Positions 1-10,892 of a stretch of 22,026 bases of DNA are shown here, in pieces. The first letter of the stretch is position 1; each line of letters opens with the position of its first letter. Under the pieces are notes generated by a model. That model searched no databases. It was not told where the DNA came from and worked only from the letters and a program-made list of their open reading frames with translations. A program made the translations under genes and the position numbers. The DNA is taken from assembly GCA_002245135.1 (NCBI GenBank), contig NGBS01000378.1, positions 1 to 22,026 on the forward strand, written 5' to 3'. The DNA comes from Proteromonas lacertae. Its lineage: Eukaryota > Sar > Bigyra > Opalinata > Proteromonadidae.

Positions 1-272
1 AACTATTTCGGATTTTATTGTAAATACAGCATAATAAACATAATCAACTGATCTTTCAATATCATATAGGTAATTATTCTCTATGAACAGCGTATGAGTG
101 TTTGTAATTGGCAACATAATAAAATGAAGATAATTTATCTTCATCTAAAGTCAGAATATTCATTCCAACTCTCTCAACTTCTTTAGCAGTTACTGACTGT
201 AAAACAATAGTCAGTACGACTAAATATAATTAAAGAAATATTACTAATACGAAATATGATGAAGCCATTCAT
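1..272 (-). CDS. Putative secreted protein, 5' part, runs off the left edge
   Basis: I do not recognise this gene. A start at 272 followed by a 31-nt intron (220-250, donor GTATTA, acceptor TTTAG) gives an N-terminus that reads like a signal peptide: MNGFIIFLVLTIVLQSVTA. Without that intron the frame closes after about 29 codons. Downstream, a second open frame (residues such as NNYLYDIERSVDYVYYAVF) runs to base 1 and continues outside the window. Joining the two needs a second intron ending at the CTTTAG acceptor near 136; donors GTAACT (49 nt), GTTGAG (34 nt) and GTTGGA (25 nt) all restore frame and I cannot choose. It lies just downstream of the nucleoporin gene on the same strand. The signal peptide and intron are inferred from sequence pattern alone. 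Confidence 0.35.
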
Positions 273-338
273 TTTTTAAAAAACTAAAAAATTAGCGAAA
301 CGAATATATTTTCAATAAACAAAAAGAATAAAAAGAAT

Positions 339-768
339 TTAATATCTACTCATTCTCTCTGCATTTTCAACTTCTTCTAAACTGATTATCATATTTTCTT
401 CCAAAAACTGTTTAATTGTCTTATATTTTTGATTCATTTCTTCAGGAATATTTCTTTCAAGCACTTCTCTACAAACCACACTTCTGATTTCACTCTTCTG
501 ATTAAACTTCCCACATAAATAGCCCATTCCCACAAACCATTAGCTTCTAATTGTTCAATTAATGAATTATTAATATAAACTTGATTCTTCAAATCACTTT
601 CACTAATATCGTAATTATTAATTGCTATAATTATATAATATAAGATCCAAGTGAATAAATAATCATGTGAGTTTGTAGATATACTGCAATTATCTAATAA
701 ATGGCAAATATCATAGTTTTCATCAGCATAATACCATAATAAGTGATATAAAATACAAGTTCTTCTCC

Positions 769-807
<39 letters not shown>

Positions 808-3581
808 AAAACAATGGATTTGGATGTATTAAATATTCATTATATTTCTTAAAACATTGTAATGATAATAACAAATTTCCACAACTTCTATTACCATACC
901 AATAATATAATGCAACATAACATATCCAAGGTAACTTTGAAATATTTGATGGTAGTTGTATTAATTGTATCTCACCTGATAATATATAATAAATATTCAA
1001 TAAATCTTTATTCATTTTATTTATAATTTTATATTTCTTCCAACATTCCAATTGTAACTTCATTGGTGTAATTTCATCAGAATTATTATCAATTGTTCTT
1101 GCTGTTGTTGTTATATCTCCATTCAATTGACTTAATAATAGTGATAAATTGTAATCCTTATTATTAAACGCTTCATTAGTTGCTGATTCTATATCATTCT
1201 GTAATAAATAGTATAATATCTTTTGGTATATATTAACTGGTTCTGGTAATGTTAAATTGGTTATTATACTGATAAACCATTCGGATATTCTTTCTTTACG
1301 ATATAATAAAGTTTGAAATTTCTCATTATTATCATCATTCTCATCTTCATCATTGTAATCATTTGTAATTGTTGAATTTGGTTGTATTTCATGAATATAG
1401 TTAGGTATTTCATTCTTACTATCTCTAGGTAGATATAACGATAATAATAATGAAAACATTGCAGATACTACTGGAGGATAAGATGATGATGAATAATCAG
1501 AAAGAAAATCATATACATTGGATATTGGACCAAATCTAAATGGTTTATTGTAATAGTTATTACCATTCATTTCATTATCAGAATCACTACTACTTGAACT
1601 ATTATCATCTTCATCACTATTATTTGGTATTTCAGTAATATTTAATAATGAATGTAATAACAATTTCATTTCATCGTAATTAACTAAAGAGTGTGTTTGA
1701 GGAACTGCATAACAATTAACAAGTGAATAATTCTTTGTTTGAATTGAAATAATTTTGTTATTAAATGAAAGGTAAGCTGGTCTGCTTCTATCTCTACAAT
1801 ATACTGAAAATGCATGGACAGAATCGTTATTGATTTCTCCACCTACTACTTCTTTTAATAAGTTATAACATGGACATTGTTTCATTGGTAATCTATTGAA
1901 TTCTATTTTTGGTAATTGCGGTCTATTTGAAAATGAGATATTTGATGATTGATTCATTTGACTTTTATTATTATCTTCTTCTTCTTCCATTCCTAATGAT
2001 GATGCTTTTGGTTGAATATTTCTATTGAATCTAAGAGTAGATGTTTGTTGTTGTTGTTGTTGTTGTGGAATTATTGAAATAATATTATTGGAAGTTACAA
2101 ATGGATTAACTGTTGGATGAACTGTTGTTGTTGTTGTTTTATTTCTATTATCATTAATATCATCATCATCATCTTCTTCTTCCATAAAACTATATCTACT
2201 GAAATGTTCAACTTGAAATCTCCATTGAGATGATATTTCATCATAATCAAGATGAGTAGCATCCATTTTCTTTGCTCTTTTCATTAATTTATTCTTAAAC
2301 TCGTTTAAGTCAACATTCTGAGGTTTTTTTATTTGATACAGTGTAACAATAGCTGTTTTATTAAGTGTAGGTACTTTTTCACTCTTTACTTCAACGAATG
2401 GTCTTTTATTCTGATCTAAATCAATAATTACATTTTCATCAATATTAATATTTCTAACATCTGTATTTCCTAACCACAATATACTACCAATATTCTTATG
2501 ACAAATTGAAAAGTCTCTGATAGATGATAATTGTGATTTTGTCTTGGATTTTAAACTACAAATTGATGGGAATATGATATAATCTTCTTTTGTACATTTT
2601 GGTACTACACTATTTTCTTCTTCTTCCTTTTCATCATCTCCTTCATCTTCAGAAGGTGATGATGATGAAGATGTTGAAGAATCATCAGATATAATTCTAT
2701 TATTCTTTCTATTTTTATTATCTCCACTATCACTATCATTATCACTTTTATGATGTTTTGCTTTCACTATTGGTGAGACAGGATTTGATCTTTTCACAGA
2801 ATCATTTTCCGATTCACTCTCAGTTGTAGAATAATTACTATCATCATTTTCATCATCATCATCATCATCATTCTCTTCTATTTCTTCTTTACTCAATTCA
2901 TCTTCACTTAATGTCTTATAATAATCAGATTCATCAGGTTTAATTGGTGAAATATGAGGAGAATTAATAACAGGAATTACTTCATCAGAAATAAAATCTC
3001 TTTCTTCATCACCTTCATCATCATCATTCACTGGTTGAGTAATAATTAATTGCTTAATCTTACTACATCTATTTATAATACTGGGTGGAGCAATTACACA
3101 ATCAGTATTCTTCTGATTAAATAAAGATTTTGATAAGATTGCAGAATGGGAAGGTAAAGATGGTAATGAAATTGTATTTGGTTTTATTGCTAAGGAAGTA
3201 TTCTCTACTGTTGCTGTATTACTAACACCAGCTGCTTGAGCACAATGATCTATTTGTTGACCAATTTTCACTAAACCAAATTCACCTTGAGTATATGGTT
3301 CTTTCTTACATGAATCAACAATTTGTTCTGTAAATTGAGAGTTTAATTGATTCTGATTATTATTATTATTATTGTTGTTTTGACCAAATAATCCACCACC
3401 TAATGGATTATTATTATTATTTTGACTAAATAAACCTCCTCCTAAACCAGTGTTTGTATTTCCTCCAAATAATCCACTTCCTATACCTGTACTATTATTA
3501 CTGCCACCAAATAAACTACTACTTCCACCACTACCTAATCCAAAACCAGTTGATGTATTACCACCAAATAAACCACCTGGC

Positions 3582-3622
<41 letters not shown>

Positions 3623-5260
3623 TCCACTAAATAAACCACCACCTAAACCTGTAGTAGTATTTCCACCAAATAAGCCACCTCCAGTATTATTATTATTATT
3701 ATTATTACCACCAAATAAACTGGTTGAAGTATTACCACCTCCAAACAAACCACCACCTAACCCTGTTGTTGTAGTTGATGGAGTTCCAAATAATCCACCT
3801 GGTTTATTAGCATTGTTGTTATTATTGCCTCCAAATAAACCACCACCTCCAATTGTAGTATTAGTATTTTGACCAAATAAACCACCACCTGTTGTAGTAT
3901 TGCTACTACCAAATAAACCACCACCAGTATTTCCTCCTAATGGATTATTATTGGTATTATTTTGACCAAATAAACCACCACCACCACCTATAGGATTATT
4001 ATTTACTGTATTACTTCCAAATATACCACCACCCAAACCTCCACCAAATCCTGGAGTAGTATTTGTAGTTGCTGTATTTCCCCCAAATAAACCACCACCT
4101 ATTCCTGTTGTTGTATTAGCTGTAGGAGTACCAAATAAACCACCTGTTGTGTTAGAAGTATTTCCTCCAAATAATCCACCACCACCACCACCACCACTAG
4201 TATTAGATGTTGTATTAGTTATTCCACCACCAAATAAACCACCAGTTGGCTTGTTATTCTGACCAAATAATCCTCCATTTCCTGATGTATTATTATTATT
4301 ATTTTGACCAAATAATCCACCTGTTGTTGTTGTTGTTGTGTTATTCATACCACCTCCAAATATACCACCTGTACTAGTGTTGTTGTTATTACCTCCAAAT
4401 ACACTATTTCCTCCAAATAAACCTCCACCTAATCCTGTTGTTGTTGTGGCTGTATTATTTTGACCAAATAATCCTCCTCCTGTTGTTGTAGTATTGGTTG
4501 TATTTCCACCAAATAATCCACCATTATTACCTCCAAAGGATGAATTATTATTATTACTTCCAAATAATCCTCCTCCTGTTGTTGTTGTATTGGTTGTATT
4601 TCCACCAAATAATCCACTTCCATTTCCAAAGGTATTACTTGTTGTATTTCCTCCAAATAAGCCATTTGTTACATTATTATTACTTACACCACCTAAAACA
4701 CCAACTGCATTACCTCCATTTGATTTGTTTATTTCATAATCTTCACTACGAAGTAAGGTTATTGGTTTCTTTTCATATTGATTCATGAAATAGATATGAT
4801 GTTTTATAAACGAACAGTTTACTTTGTTTTTCTATTTATTTTTATTAATTGATATAATTAATATTTATACATTTGAAGAGTTTGGATTTCTACCTAAAGA
4901 TTCTGAAGTTGTGTCATTATATTGATTTGTTCCTTTACTAGAACTAGAACCAAATACACTTCCACTGTTAGACTGACCAAATATACTGCTGGGATTCTGA
5001 GTAGTATTATTACCAAAAATACTACCATTTGTATTACTTCCAAAAGAATTATTACCTGCTCCAAATGCATTACTATTACCTGCTCCAAATGATGAATTGT
5101 TGATTGTTCCTCCAAATAAACCATTATTTGAAGTGGTATTTCCGAAAATACTTGAAGTTTGATTATTATTTCCAAATACATTGTTTGGCTGAGGTGATCC
5201 AAACAACGAAGTTGATGTTGTAGTTATTGAAGGTGACGTGAATGACCGATTATTAAACAT
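339..5260 (-). CDS. NUP98: NUP98-NUP96 nucleoporin precursor, two exons
   Basis: Precursor of two nuclear-pore proteins: mobile FG nucleoporin Nup98 and Y-complex scaffold Nup96 (fungal Nup145N/Nup145C). Exon 1 is 4871-5260, a 39-nt intron is 4832-4870, and exon 2 runs to a stop at 434, giving 1595 residues. In order: FG repeats (1-130); a GLEBS motif that binds Rae1/Gle2 (about 131-166, key run KHHIYFMNQYEKK then LRSEDYEIN); Asn/Thr/Gly-rich GLFG repeats (about 167-628); an acidic Ser/Asp/Glu linker; the autoproteolytic domain (about 876-1010) with cleavage site VEHF|SRYSF between F1007 and S1008; then Nup96 helices ending LWEWAIYV. The GLEBS only appears when the two exons are joined, so the exon 1 FG frame is not a separate gene. 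Near 476-481 the Nup96 reading continues better in another frame that ends at 339, so the C-terminus looks frameshifted. The Nup96 part (588 residues) is short for the family. Confidence 0.96.
3300..4700 (-). repeat. GLFG-repeat coding region with Asn homopolymers
   Basis: Dense imperfect tandem repeat coding GGGLFG or GLFGG units spaced by Thr/Asn runs, on the plus strand visible as repeated CCACCAAATAAACC. It contains AAT trinucleotide runs, the longest at about 3582-3621 (13 Asn codons). Another AAT run at 771-802 lies in the Nup96 part (10 Asn) and a CAA run at about 2041-2064 codes a Gln tract. These are slippage-prone microsatellites inside coding sequence; FG spacers tolerate them. Confidence 0.9.
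4832..4870 (-). other. 39-nt intron inside the GLEBS region of NUP98
   Basis: Donor GTATAA, acceptor AATAG, phase 0. Splicing joins ...RNPNSSN to KNKVNCSFIKHHIYF and so completes the Rae1-binding motif, which is otherwise split between two apparent genes. The motif homology is strong independent support for this junction. Confidence 0.88.
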
Positions 5261-5423
5261 TTAAAAATGAATTTAGCTTGAACTAATTATTCGGCTTGAT
5301 ATTCTTAGGAAATGAAAATTTTGAAACACCAAAATAAAAAAAATAAAAAATTAAAACTAAAGTGTTATAATACTATTCCAAATATGCGCATATGTATAGA
5401 AATAAATAATCTAAAAATACAAT

Positions 5424-6758
5424 TTACTGACATTTGGGTGATTTGGGAGATTTAGGAGAAACTGTATATAATTCAGCTTTAACGTTTATTTCACAAACTT
5501 TTTCTTCTGGAACAATTGAATTTGAAGGACAAAATGATTTATAGCGATAGTTATTTCCAAAATCATTACTCACTAAAGATATACCTGTAGATTTAATAGG
5601 ACACTTTGACTCAGTTTTATTTATAAAACTTGCAGAAGTATCATAATTAAATCTGTAACTTTCAAACACTCTTGAACATTTTGAACAATCCTGATTCAAT
5701 TTAACACATGAACAATGATTTTTCATTCTACTAAAAGATCTAGGTGTTAGTGCTATTGAATATGTAGATCCTTGCTTCTTAATTATTTGAATTGATCGAT
5801 TTGGTAAATGATAGTCGTTAGATGGTATATTACTATTAGGAAAGAAAAGCATTTGGAAATAGAAAACAATTTGGGTTATATTTCTCTCAATATCAGGAAT
5901 AGGAACTTCATAATCAAAATTTGCACAATCTTTTAAACTATAAATACTATTTTCTGAAGAAAAACAAGACATTAATCTATGTAAACATGTTTGTGTAGGT
6001 GATTGTCCTCTGTGCGTGATTTTATAATTGTATCTACTTTCTAGATTGATATATCTATTCACTATTTCTTGAGCTTTTCTCTTTGGAAATATAAAACTTC
6101 TTAAATATGATTGATTTGAATATAAATGATTCTTTAATATGTTATACTCTGCTAGATGTGTTTGTAGTATGTTATAACTTATTGGTAGTCTTAATTTAAA
6201 ATGTTTTAGAAATGGGCCTATTTCTGATTCTAAACCAATACATCTCATAAATCTTTCAAATTGTTTCTATATAAAAAGAGTGAATAGTACGTATATACTT
6301 CATTAATAAATGTATCACTAGAAAAAATGCCATTTATTAGCATTGTAACTATTGATAAAGCATATACTCCAAAAATATACATGGCAGCAGTAAATCTAAC
6401 CTTCCAAAGCAGAGTATTGACACTATTTGAAAGAAACTGTTCCACCTAATTTTATCTAAATCATAAAATATACAAAAATACTATATTTACTAAAAATATT
6501 TTCATAGAGTTCTTGTGTAGGTATTTGAAATGAATTGTAGAACACTTCCAAATCCAGTATATCCTTTTCACTATATAAATAAAAAATTACAGAGAATAAA
6601 TACTCATGGGTTATTCTCAAATACAATGACCTGATTTGTTCCACATCTTCGTCATTATCTATAAATAATAAAAACATGAACATACAATAACATATTTCAG
6701 CTACTTTCTCTGACATCTCATCTAGATTGTGTTTATTCATCAATAATTCATTATCCAA
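5424..6758 (-). CDS. Protein of unknown function, three exons, 424 residues
   Basis: Not recognised. Exon 1 is 6474-6758, exon 2 is 6299-6445 and exon 3 is 5424-6266. The introns are 28 nt (6446-6473, GTATAT...TTAG) and 32 nt (6267-6298, GTATAT...ATAG). Both are phase 0 and splicing gives one continuous frame. The N-terminal 150 residues look helical and hydrophobic (a YCMFMFLLFI stretch at about 24-33; AAMYIFGVYALSIVTML around 110-130). The central part is basic and mixed. The C-terminal third is Cys-rich (NHCSCVKLNQDCSKCS), and the end carries tandem Ser-Pro-Lys units (SPKSPKSPK) that match proline-directed kinase sites. A cyclin-like helical fold is conceivable but I see no diagnostic motif. 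It sits 163 nt from the NUP98 start, same strand. The gene model is firmer than any function. Confidence 0.78.
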
Positions 6759-6866
6759 TCAAATTACAAATAACATAAGTTTGAGTTAAGTTCGATGTTA
6801 TTTTTATTTTTCATCCTCTTAAACAAATATTCAATGAAGAATTCTGTAATTTTCTTACAAAAGTGT

Positions 6867-8507
6867 TTATAATAAACATACTCCATCAACGATTTTAGAT
6901 ATAAAACCAGGAGTTGGTAATTTTGACTGTTTACCATATAATGGACAGTTTAATATACCACAAGTAAAACCAGATTTACCTTCATAGGATTCTGGACAAC
7001 AAGCGTTATCTCCCCAAATATATCTCAAACCAACTATATTCTTCACTCCTTTCACATCAACTACTACACTCATATCTTTATTGCTTTTTATTGATACTTT
7101 CTTCCATACTGCATTTGAAGAATTTCCAACATTCACTTCAAATCCATAATTGTGTCTTATCTCGATTTCATCTTCATAAAACATTGATCTTGTTAAATTT
7201 ACAATCAATTCATCACCATTAATCTCACAACTTTCATAAGATGGACCATTTGTATAACTATTTAAACCATACGCATAATGAAAAGAACCCATTGCTAATC
7301 TTTCTCCTATTATCTTCTTATATCCAGGATGAATTTCACCAGATGAAGAATAAGGATCTTGCAAATCCATTGATACTGCCATGAATGTATTGGGTAAATA
7401 TTTATTAGGAACAAATCCTTGTTCTACAGTTTGAGCAAATCTTAAGTTACCAACTCCTATATCATTATTACACAAATGATTTGGACCTGGACAATATCCA
7501 CTGAGCTGAACAAATCCAAAAGGGAAATTATTATTGGTAGTTCCTGGAATTAAACTCCATAATCTTCGATATTCTTCAATAAAATGTCTAAATAAACATG
7601 GATAACCATCATTGTGTTTTATATTTCCAGGATTGAACTTTACATTCTCTTCGCCTTGATACCAAATCATTCCTTTTATTGTCATGTTTAATAAAGGATG
7701 AATCATCTTGTTAAAGAATGCACCAGGATGTTTATTACCTTCATTGTTTCCTTCCCAAGCAATATTACTACAACTATTAATAACGTTAGGAGTTGACCAA
7801 GCTTCAATAAGACTTCCACCAAAGGATGATGAAACTAATCCAATTGGAATCTTTAGAGTTTTATGTAATTCTAATCCATAATAATAACAAACAGCACTGA
7901 AATATGAGAAAGTCTTTCCTCCATCTAAAGCACTAGGACTGTTCACACTCCATAACTGTCTATAATCTGATATGCTTAAATCATCCACAGTTTTGTTAAT
8001 ATCCCAACCTCGAGAAATTGTTAATAATCGAATTTGAGTGTAATTTCCAGCTTCAGCCATCGTCTCTTTACCGTTTCGATCTTGATTTAGTACCATCTCC
8101 ATATTAGATTGACCTGAACAAAACCAAACATCTCCAAATAGTATGTCTGAAACTGAAATGGTTTCACCATTACTTGTAGAAGCTGATATTTCATATACTT
8201 TATTAGATGCTTCGGTTGGAGGTAATAACACTTTCCAACGACTATTCAATTTCATAAATAACAATGTTTAGTTATACTTTCCTTCACGATTTGCTATATA
8301 TTCATTTCCATCAAATTTCACCCTCACTTCATCATCAATACCTGCATATCCCCATATTGCTGCTCTTTCGGGAGCTCTCTACAAAATCAGAGTTAATAGA
8401 AATAATAAATATACTTGAAGAACCATGTGATCTCCAATAGCAGTTGAGAATCTGAATTCTGAGGCAAAACAAACAGATAAGCAAAATATCAAATAAATGA
8501 ATTTCAT
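6867..8507 (-). CDS. SIAE: Sialate O-acetylesterase, secreted, three exons
   Basis: Hydrolase of the SASA/SGNH carbohydrate-esterase family that removes O-acetyl groups from sialic acids, expected in the secretory or lysosomal route. Exons are 8415-8507, 8278-8378 and 6867-8241. Two 36-nt introns (8379-8414 and 8242-8277) start GTATAT and GTATAA and end GTAG and ATAG. Translation gives 522 residues, close to the vertebrate enzyme. Residues 1-15 (MKFIYLIFCLSVCFA) are a signal peptide, followed by the family N-terminus FRFSTAIGDHMVLQ. Catalytic block I is GDVWFCSGQSNMEM, with the likely nucleophile Ser in GQSNM near residue 110. Further conserved blocks are IGLVSSSFGGSLIEAWS, GMIWYQGEENV, AVSMDLQD and SGEIHPGYK, which carries the candidate catalytic His. 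The C-terminus contains LRYIWGDNACCPESYE and CPLYGKQSKLPTPGF, as in animal homologues. No domain seems missing. Confidence 0.96.
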
Positions 8508-8561
8508 GGAACACAAACTATTATCAAGCTTTGAAGAATTTTAATTTTTGTTTTTGTGTTA

Positions 8562-8609
8562 TTAAATAACATTGGTTGGCTGAGATCATCCAAACAATGA
8601 AGTTTATAT
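8562..8609 (-). pseudogene. Decayed sequence resembling the NUP98 N-terminus
   Basis: Aligned by eye without gaps to 5171-5218, about 38 of 48 bases agree. Reading the minus strand in the frame of the upstream FG protein gives stop-TSLFG-stop-SQPTNVI-stop, against TSLFGSPQPNNVFG in NUP98. FG codons alone could give part of the match; the non-repetitive SQPxNV part is what suggests common origin. A short match, so confidence is limited. Confidence 0.4.
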
Positions 8610-9035
8610 TGTTCTTGATTGAGATATATTCCCAAATAAACCACTATTTAATGAAGCAGAAGGTAAAGAAGAAGAAGTAGATGGATTTGATATACCAAAT
8701 AAATTACTTGGTTTTGATGGTTTTGTTGTGGATGGGGAAGAAGGAGGAGGAGGAGGAAATAAATTACTTCTTGGTGGTGTTACTGATGCTGAAGTTATGT
8801 TACTTGGTATTTCTTTTTCATTCCTTTCTTTCTCACAAAATATCTCACCACTGCTACTCTTATTTACGCTAGCATCATCACATTCTTTTTTATCATTTAT
8901 GATAGTTGTTTCTAAGCTATTATTTGTAGAATCAATTTGTTTGTTAATTCCCTTCTTATTATGGCCGTTTTCATTATCATCACCACTTATAGGAGAATTA
9001 ATTATTTTCATAAACGCTTCATTTCCTCTATGCAT
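8604..9035 (-). CDS. Small disordered FG-containing protein, 143 residues
   Basis: Single frame starting MHRGNEAFMKIINSPISG. It is low complexity and predicted disordered: an Asn/Asp/Lys-rich first half, then a Pro-rich run (LFPPPPPSS) and two LFG units (SNLFGIS and SGLFGNIS). No folded domain is visible. The FG units and bias recall nucleoporins. The 48 bases at its 3' end and beyond (8562-8609) resemble the coding start of NUP98 (5171-5218), and the same frame continues past the stop as TSLFG then SQPTNVI with stops between. So it may be a truncated or decayed FG-nucleoporin relative. It is divergent from DNAAF3 with 52 nt between the two starts, and 96 nt upstream of the esterase start. 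Function is not assignable. Confidence 0.55.
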   Translation of the reverse strand: MHRGNEAFMKIINSPISGDDNENGHNKKGINKQIDSTNNSLETTIINDKKECDDASVNKSSSGEIFCEKERNEKEIPSNITSASVTPPRSNLFPPPPPSSPSTTKPSKPSNLFGISNPSTSSSLPSASLNSGLFGNISQSRTI

Positions 9036-9087
9036 TTTTTATAGATCTATCCGTTTCACTAATCCGTTTCTTATTTTTGTTTTTAAA
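9036..9087. promoter_or_regulatory. 52-nt divergent intergenic region
   Basis: The only DNA between the start codons of the minus-strand FG protein gene (9035) and plus-strand DNAAF3 (9088). It must hold both 5' untranslated regions and any shared promoter unless these overlap the genes. No recognisable box beyond general T-richness. Confidence 0.4.
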
Positions 9088-10818
9088 ATGGTATTTGATG
9101 AAGTGTTTATTTCTATAGGCTGATCTAAATATTGGAGTACATCACATGTGGGGGTTCTCTCCTGCTATGAATTTATATGAAACTCCTCAATTGTACAATC
9201 AATTCCCTTGTATAATCCAATTAAGTATATCAATTAAATAGTACAGCATGAAGATGAGCCTTACAATATTTTATTAGTAGAACCAGGTGATATTAGACAT
9301 ATTCTAAAGACCATTTCTGAAAGGCGTAGATTGCATGGAAATCAAGCTATTCATTTCTATATTTATGACAAACCAATTGAAGTAATTACCAAAGATTTAC
9401 TAATGATGCAAATTGCTACAGACTGGTCAATGCCTATTCGAACTAGAATAAACACATGGTTAGAAGTATATGGAAATATACTGTTACAAGTATATAAACA
9501 TTCATGTTTCTATATTTAATTATAGGAAAGAACTGAATCATATGTATATCAACAATCTAAATCATTAATCAACCTATTATGCAATAATCAAGGTTTTCTT
9601 AATGATATTGTCGATTTTTCCTGTCTAAAATATAAAGAAAAAGATGAGATAGAAGAAGTATTAAAGTCATACGATTCAAGAATACCATGTGATATAGAAC
9701 GACTATATGATGACAGATTACGTCATTCCTACAGAGACAGATATGATAATAGAACTAATCTAATCGATTGGGATTACAATATGAATGGTGTGCATGATAC
9801 AGCAGGTATAATTCATAAGAAACTTTATAAGACATGGAGAACAACAGGAATAGGATTTGAATTTGGTGATCAAGTCTATAACAAGCCAAATAGAACAATG
9901 ATATCTTATTGTGAAGGTCATGAGAGAGGAAAAGCGTTATTAAGAAGAGGTTTATGGACTGATATTACTATTTCTCCTTATATTACATTTGGTATTGATT
10001 GTTATAAGTCTAATAATTATGCTAAGGATTTGTTTTTAGTTTTGAATAAAGGTACTGGAGCTGAACAATGGAGACATAATTGTTGTGAAGTTAGTGTATA
10101 TAATTTGTTGTGTTATTTTACTGAGATTGAAACAGGTAGAATCTATAAAATGAGAAAAGAACATGATGTATATTATTATTATTATTATATTTGTTATTAA
10201 TAGATATTTAGTGGTTTGAATGATGATGAAAAGAATGAAGAACCTAAGGATATGAGAGAAGATAAATCAACTCCAACACCACCATCTGCAAGTAAAGATA
10301 CTCCTGAACTTCCAAAAGAGAATATTAATAAATTAAATACAATAAAGGAAGAAGAAGAAAATACAGAAACAAAAGAAGAAGAAGAAGAAGATTTATTAAA
10401 AGAGAAAGAAAAAAGAGCTGAAATGACAGCTTTAGAAATCATCCAATCATTTGATAATATTAAAGTGTTTTTCATCACAGGAGATTTTAATAATATGTAT
10501 AAGAAGAAAAGATTTAATCATTTATTCCATCGTGTCGTATTTTCAAATGTAAGTGTTCATTTATTGGATAATCCTGAAATTGTGAATTTATTAAAACCTG
10601 ATTGTTGTGTTACTTTGGAAAGTGTTAGACATATGACAATATTAAAACCAGAACAAAAGATTGAGTATTTGAAGAGAGTTAATGGAATGGCAGAAAAAAT
10701 AGGATTGAAATGTTGTATTGATTTAACAAATAAAGAGAAAATGAAGGAAACAGTATTAGATTTAGAGAATGCTAGTTATATAAAAGAATCTAAGAAAATT
10801 GAAGATAAAATAGAGTGA
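9088..10818 (+). CDS. DNAAF3: Dynein axonemal assembly factor 3, five exons
   Basis: Cytoplasmic factor for preassembly of axonemal dynein arms (DNAAF3, Chlamydomonas PF22; DUF4470 and DUF4471 domains), needed for motile cilia. Exons are 9088-9090, 9119-9209, 9242-9489, 9526-10167 and 10204-10818. Introns are 28, 32, 36 and 36 nt, all GTAT...ATAG. The product is 532 residues, close to the human 541. N-terminal family signature: HHMWGFSPAMNLYE, then ILLVEPGDIRHILKTISERR. The middle includes LRHSYRDRYDNR, YKTWRTTGIGFEF and GLWTDITISPYITFGID. An acidic Lys/Glu-rich insert (about residues 335-390) precedes a C-terminal part with SNVSVHLLDN and VTLESVRHMTILKPEQK. Exon 1 codes only the initiator Met. 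The second intron could instead be a 17-nt intron (9225-9241) in the same frame, adding CIIQL-type residues. The 3' end converges on the receptor gene 74 nt away. Confidence 0.96.
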
Positions 10819-10892
10819 ATTTTTTTAATTATTTTTATAATTTTTATCCTTAAAAAATATTTCCATAACAAACAAAATAATACCATATTAAT
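10819..10892. other. Convergent intergenic region, 74 nt
   Basis: Lies between the DNAAF3 stop (plus) and the receptor stop (minus). AT-rich with T runs. Both 3' untranslated regions and polyadenylation sites must fit here or overlap the neighbouring gene. I see no canonical AATAAA. Confidence 0.5.

Noticed and set aside
3580-3622. ATT trinucleotide array as a CRISPR or satellite
   Set aside because: A simple coding microsatellite for poly-Asn with no spacers.
3450-3872. Plus-strand open frame rich in Pro and Leu across the FG region
   Set aside because: It is the antisense of the Asn/Gly FG repeats (AAT gives ATT, GGT gives ACC). Long but composition-driven; the minus strand holds the real gene. 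The same holds for the open frames at 4494-4788 and 4429-4665.
4865-5260. Separate 131-residue FG protein gene
   Set aside because: Joining it to the next frame by a 39-nt intron restores the GLEBS motif, so it is exon 1 of NUP98-NUP96.
8681-9123. Plus-strand open frames opposite the small FG gene
   Set aside because: Hydrophobic low-complexity antisense reading; it crosses the DNAAF3 start and its first intron, and resembles no family.
10197-10478. Minus-strand Ser/Phe-rich open frame opposite DNAAF3
   Set aside because: Antisense of the Glu/Lys-rich insert in DNAAF3 exon 5; no independent coding signal.
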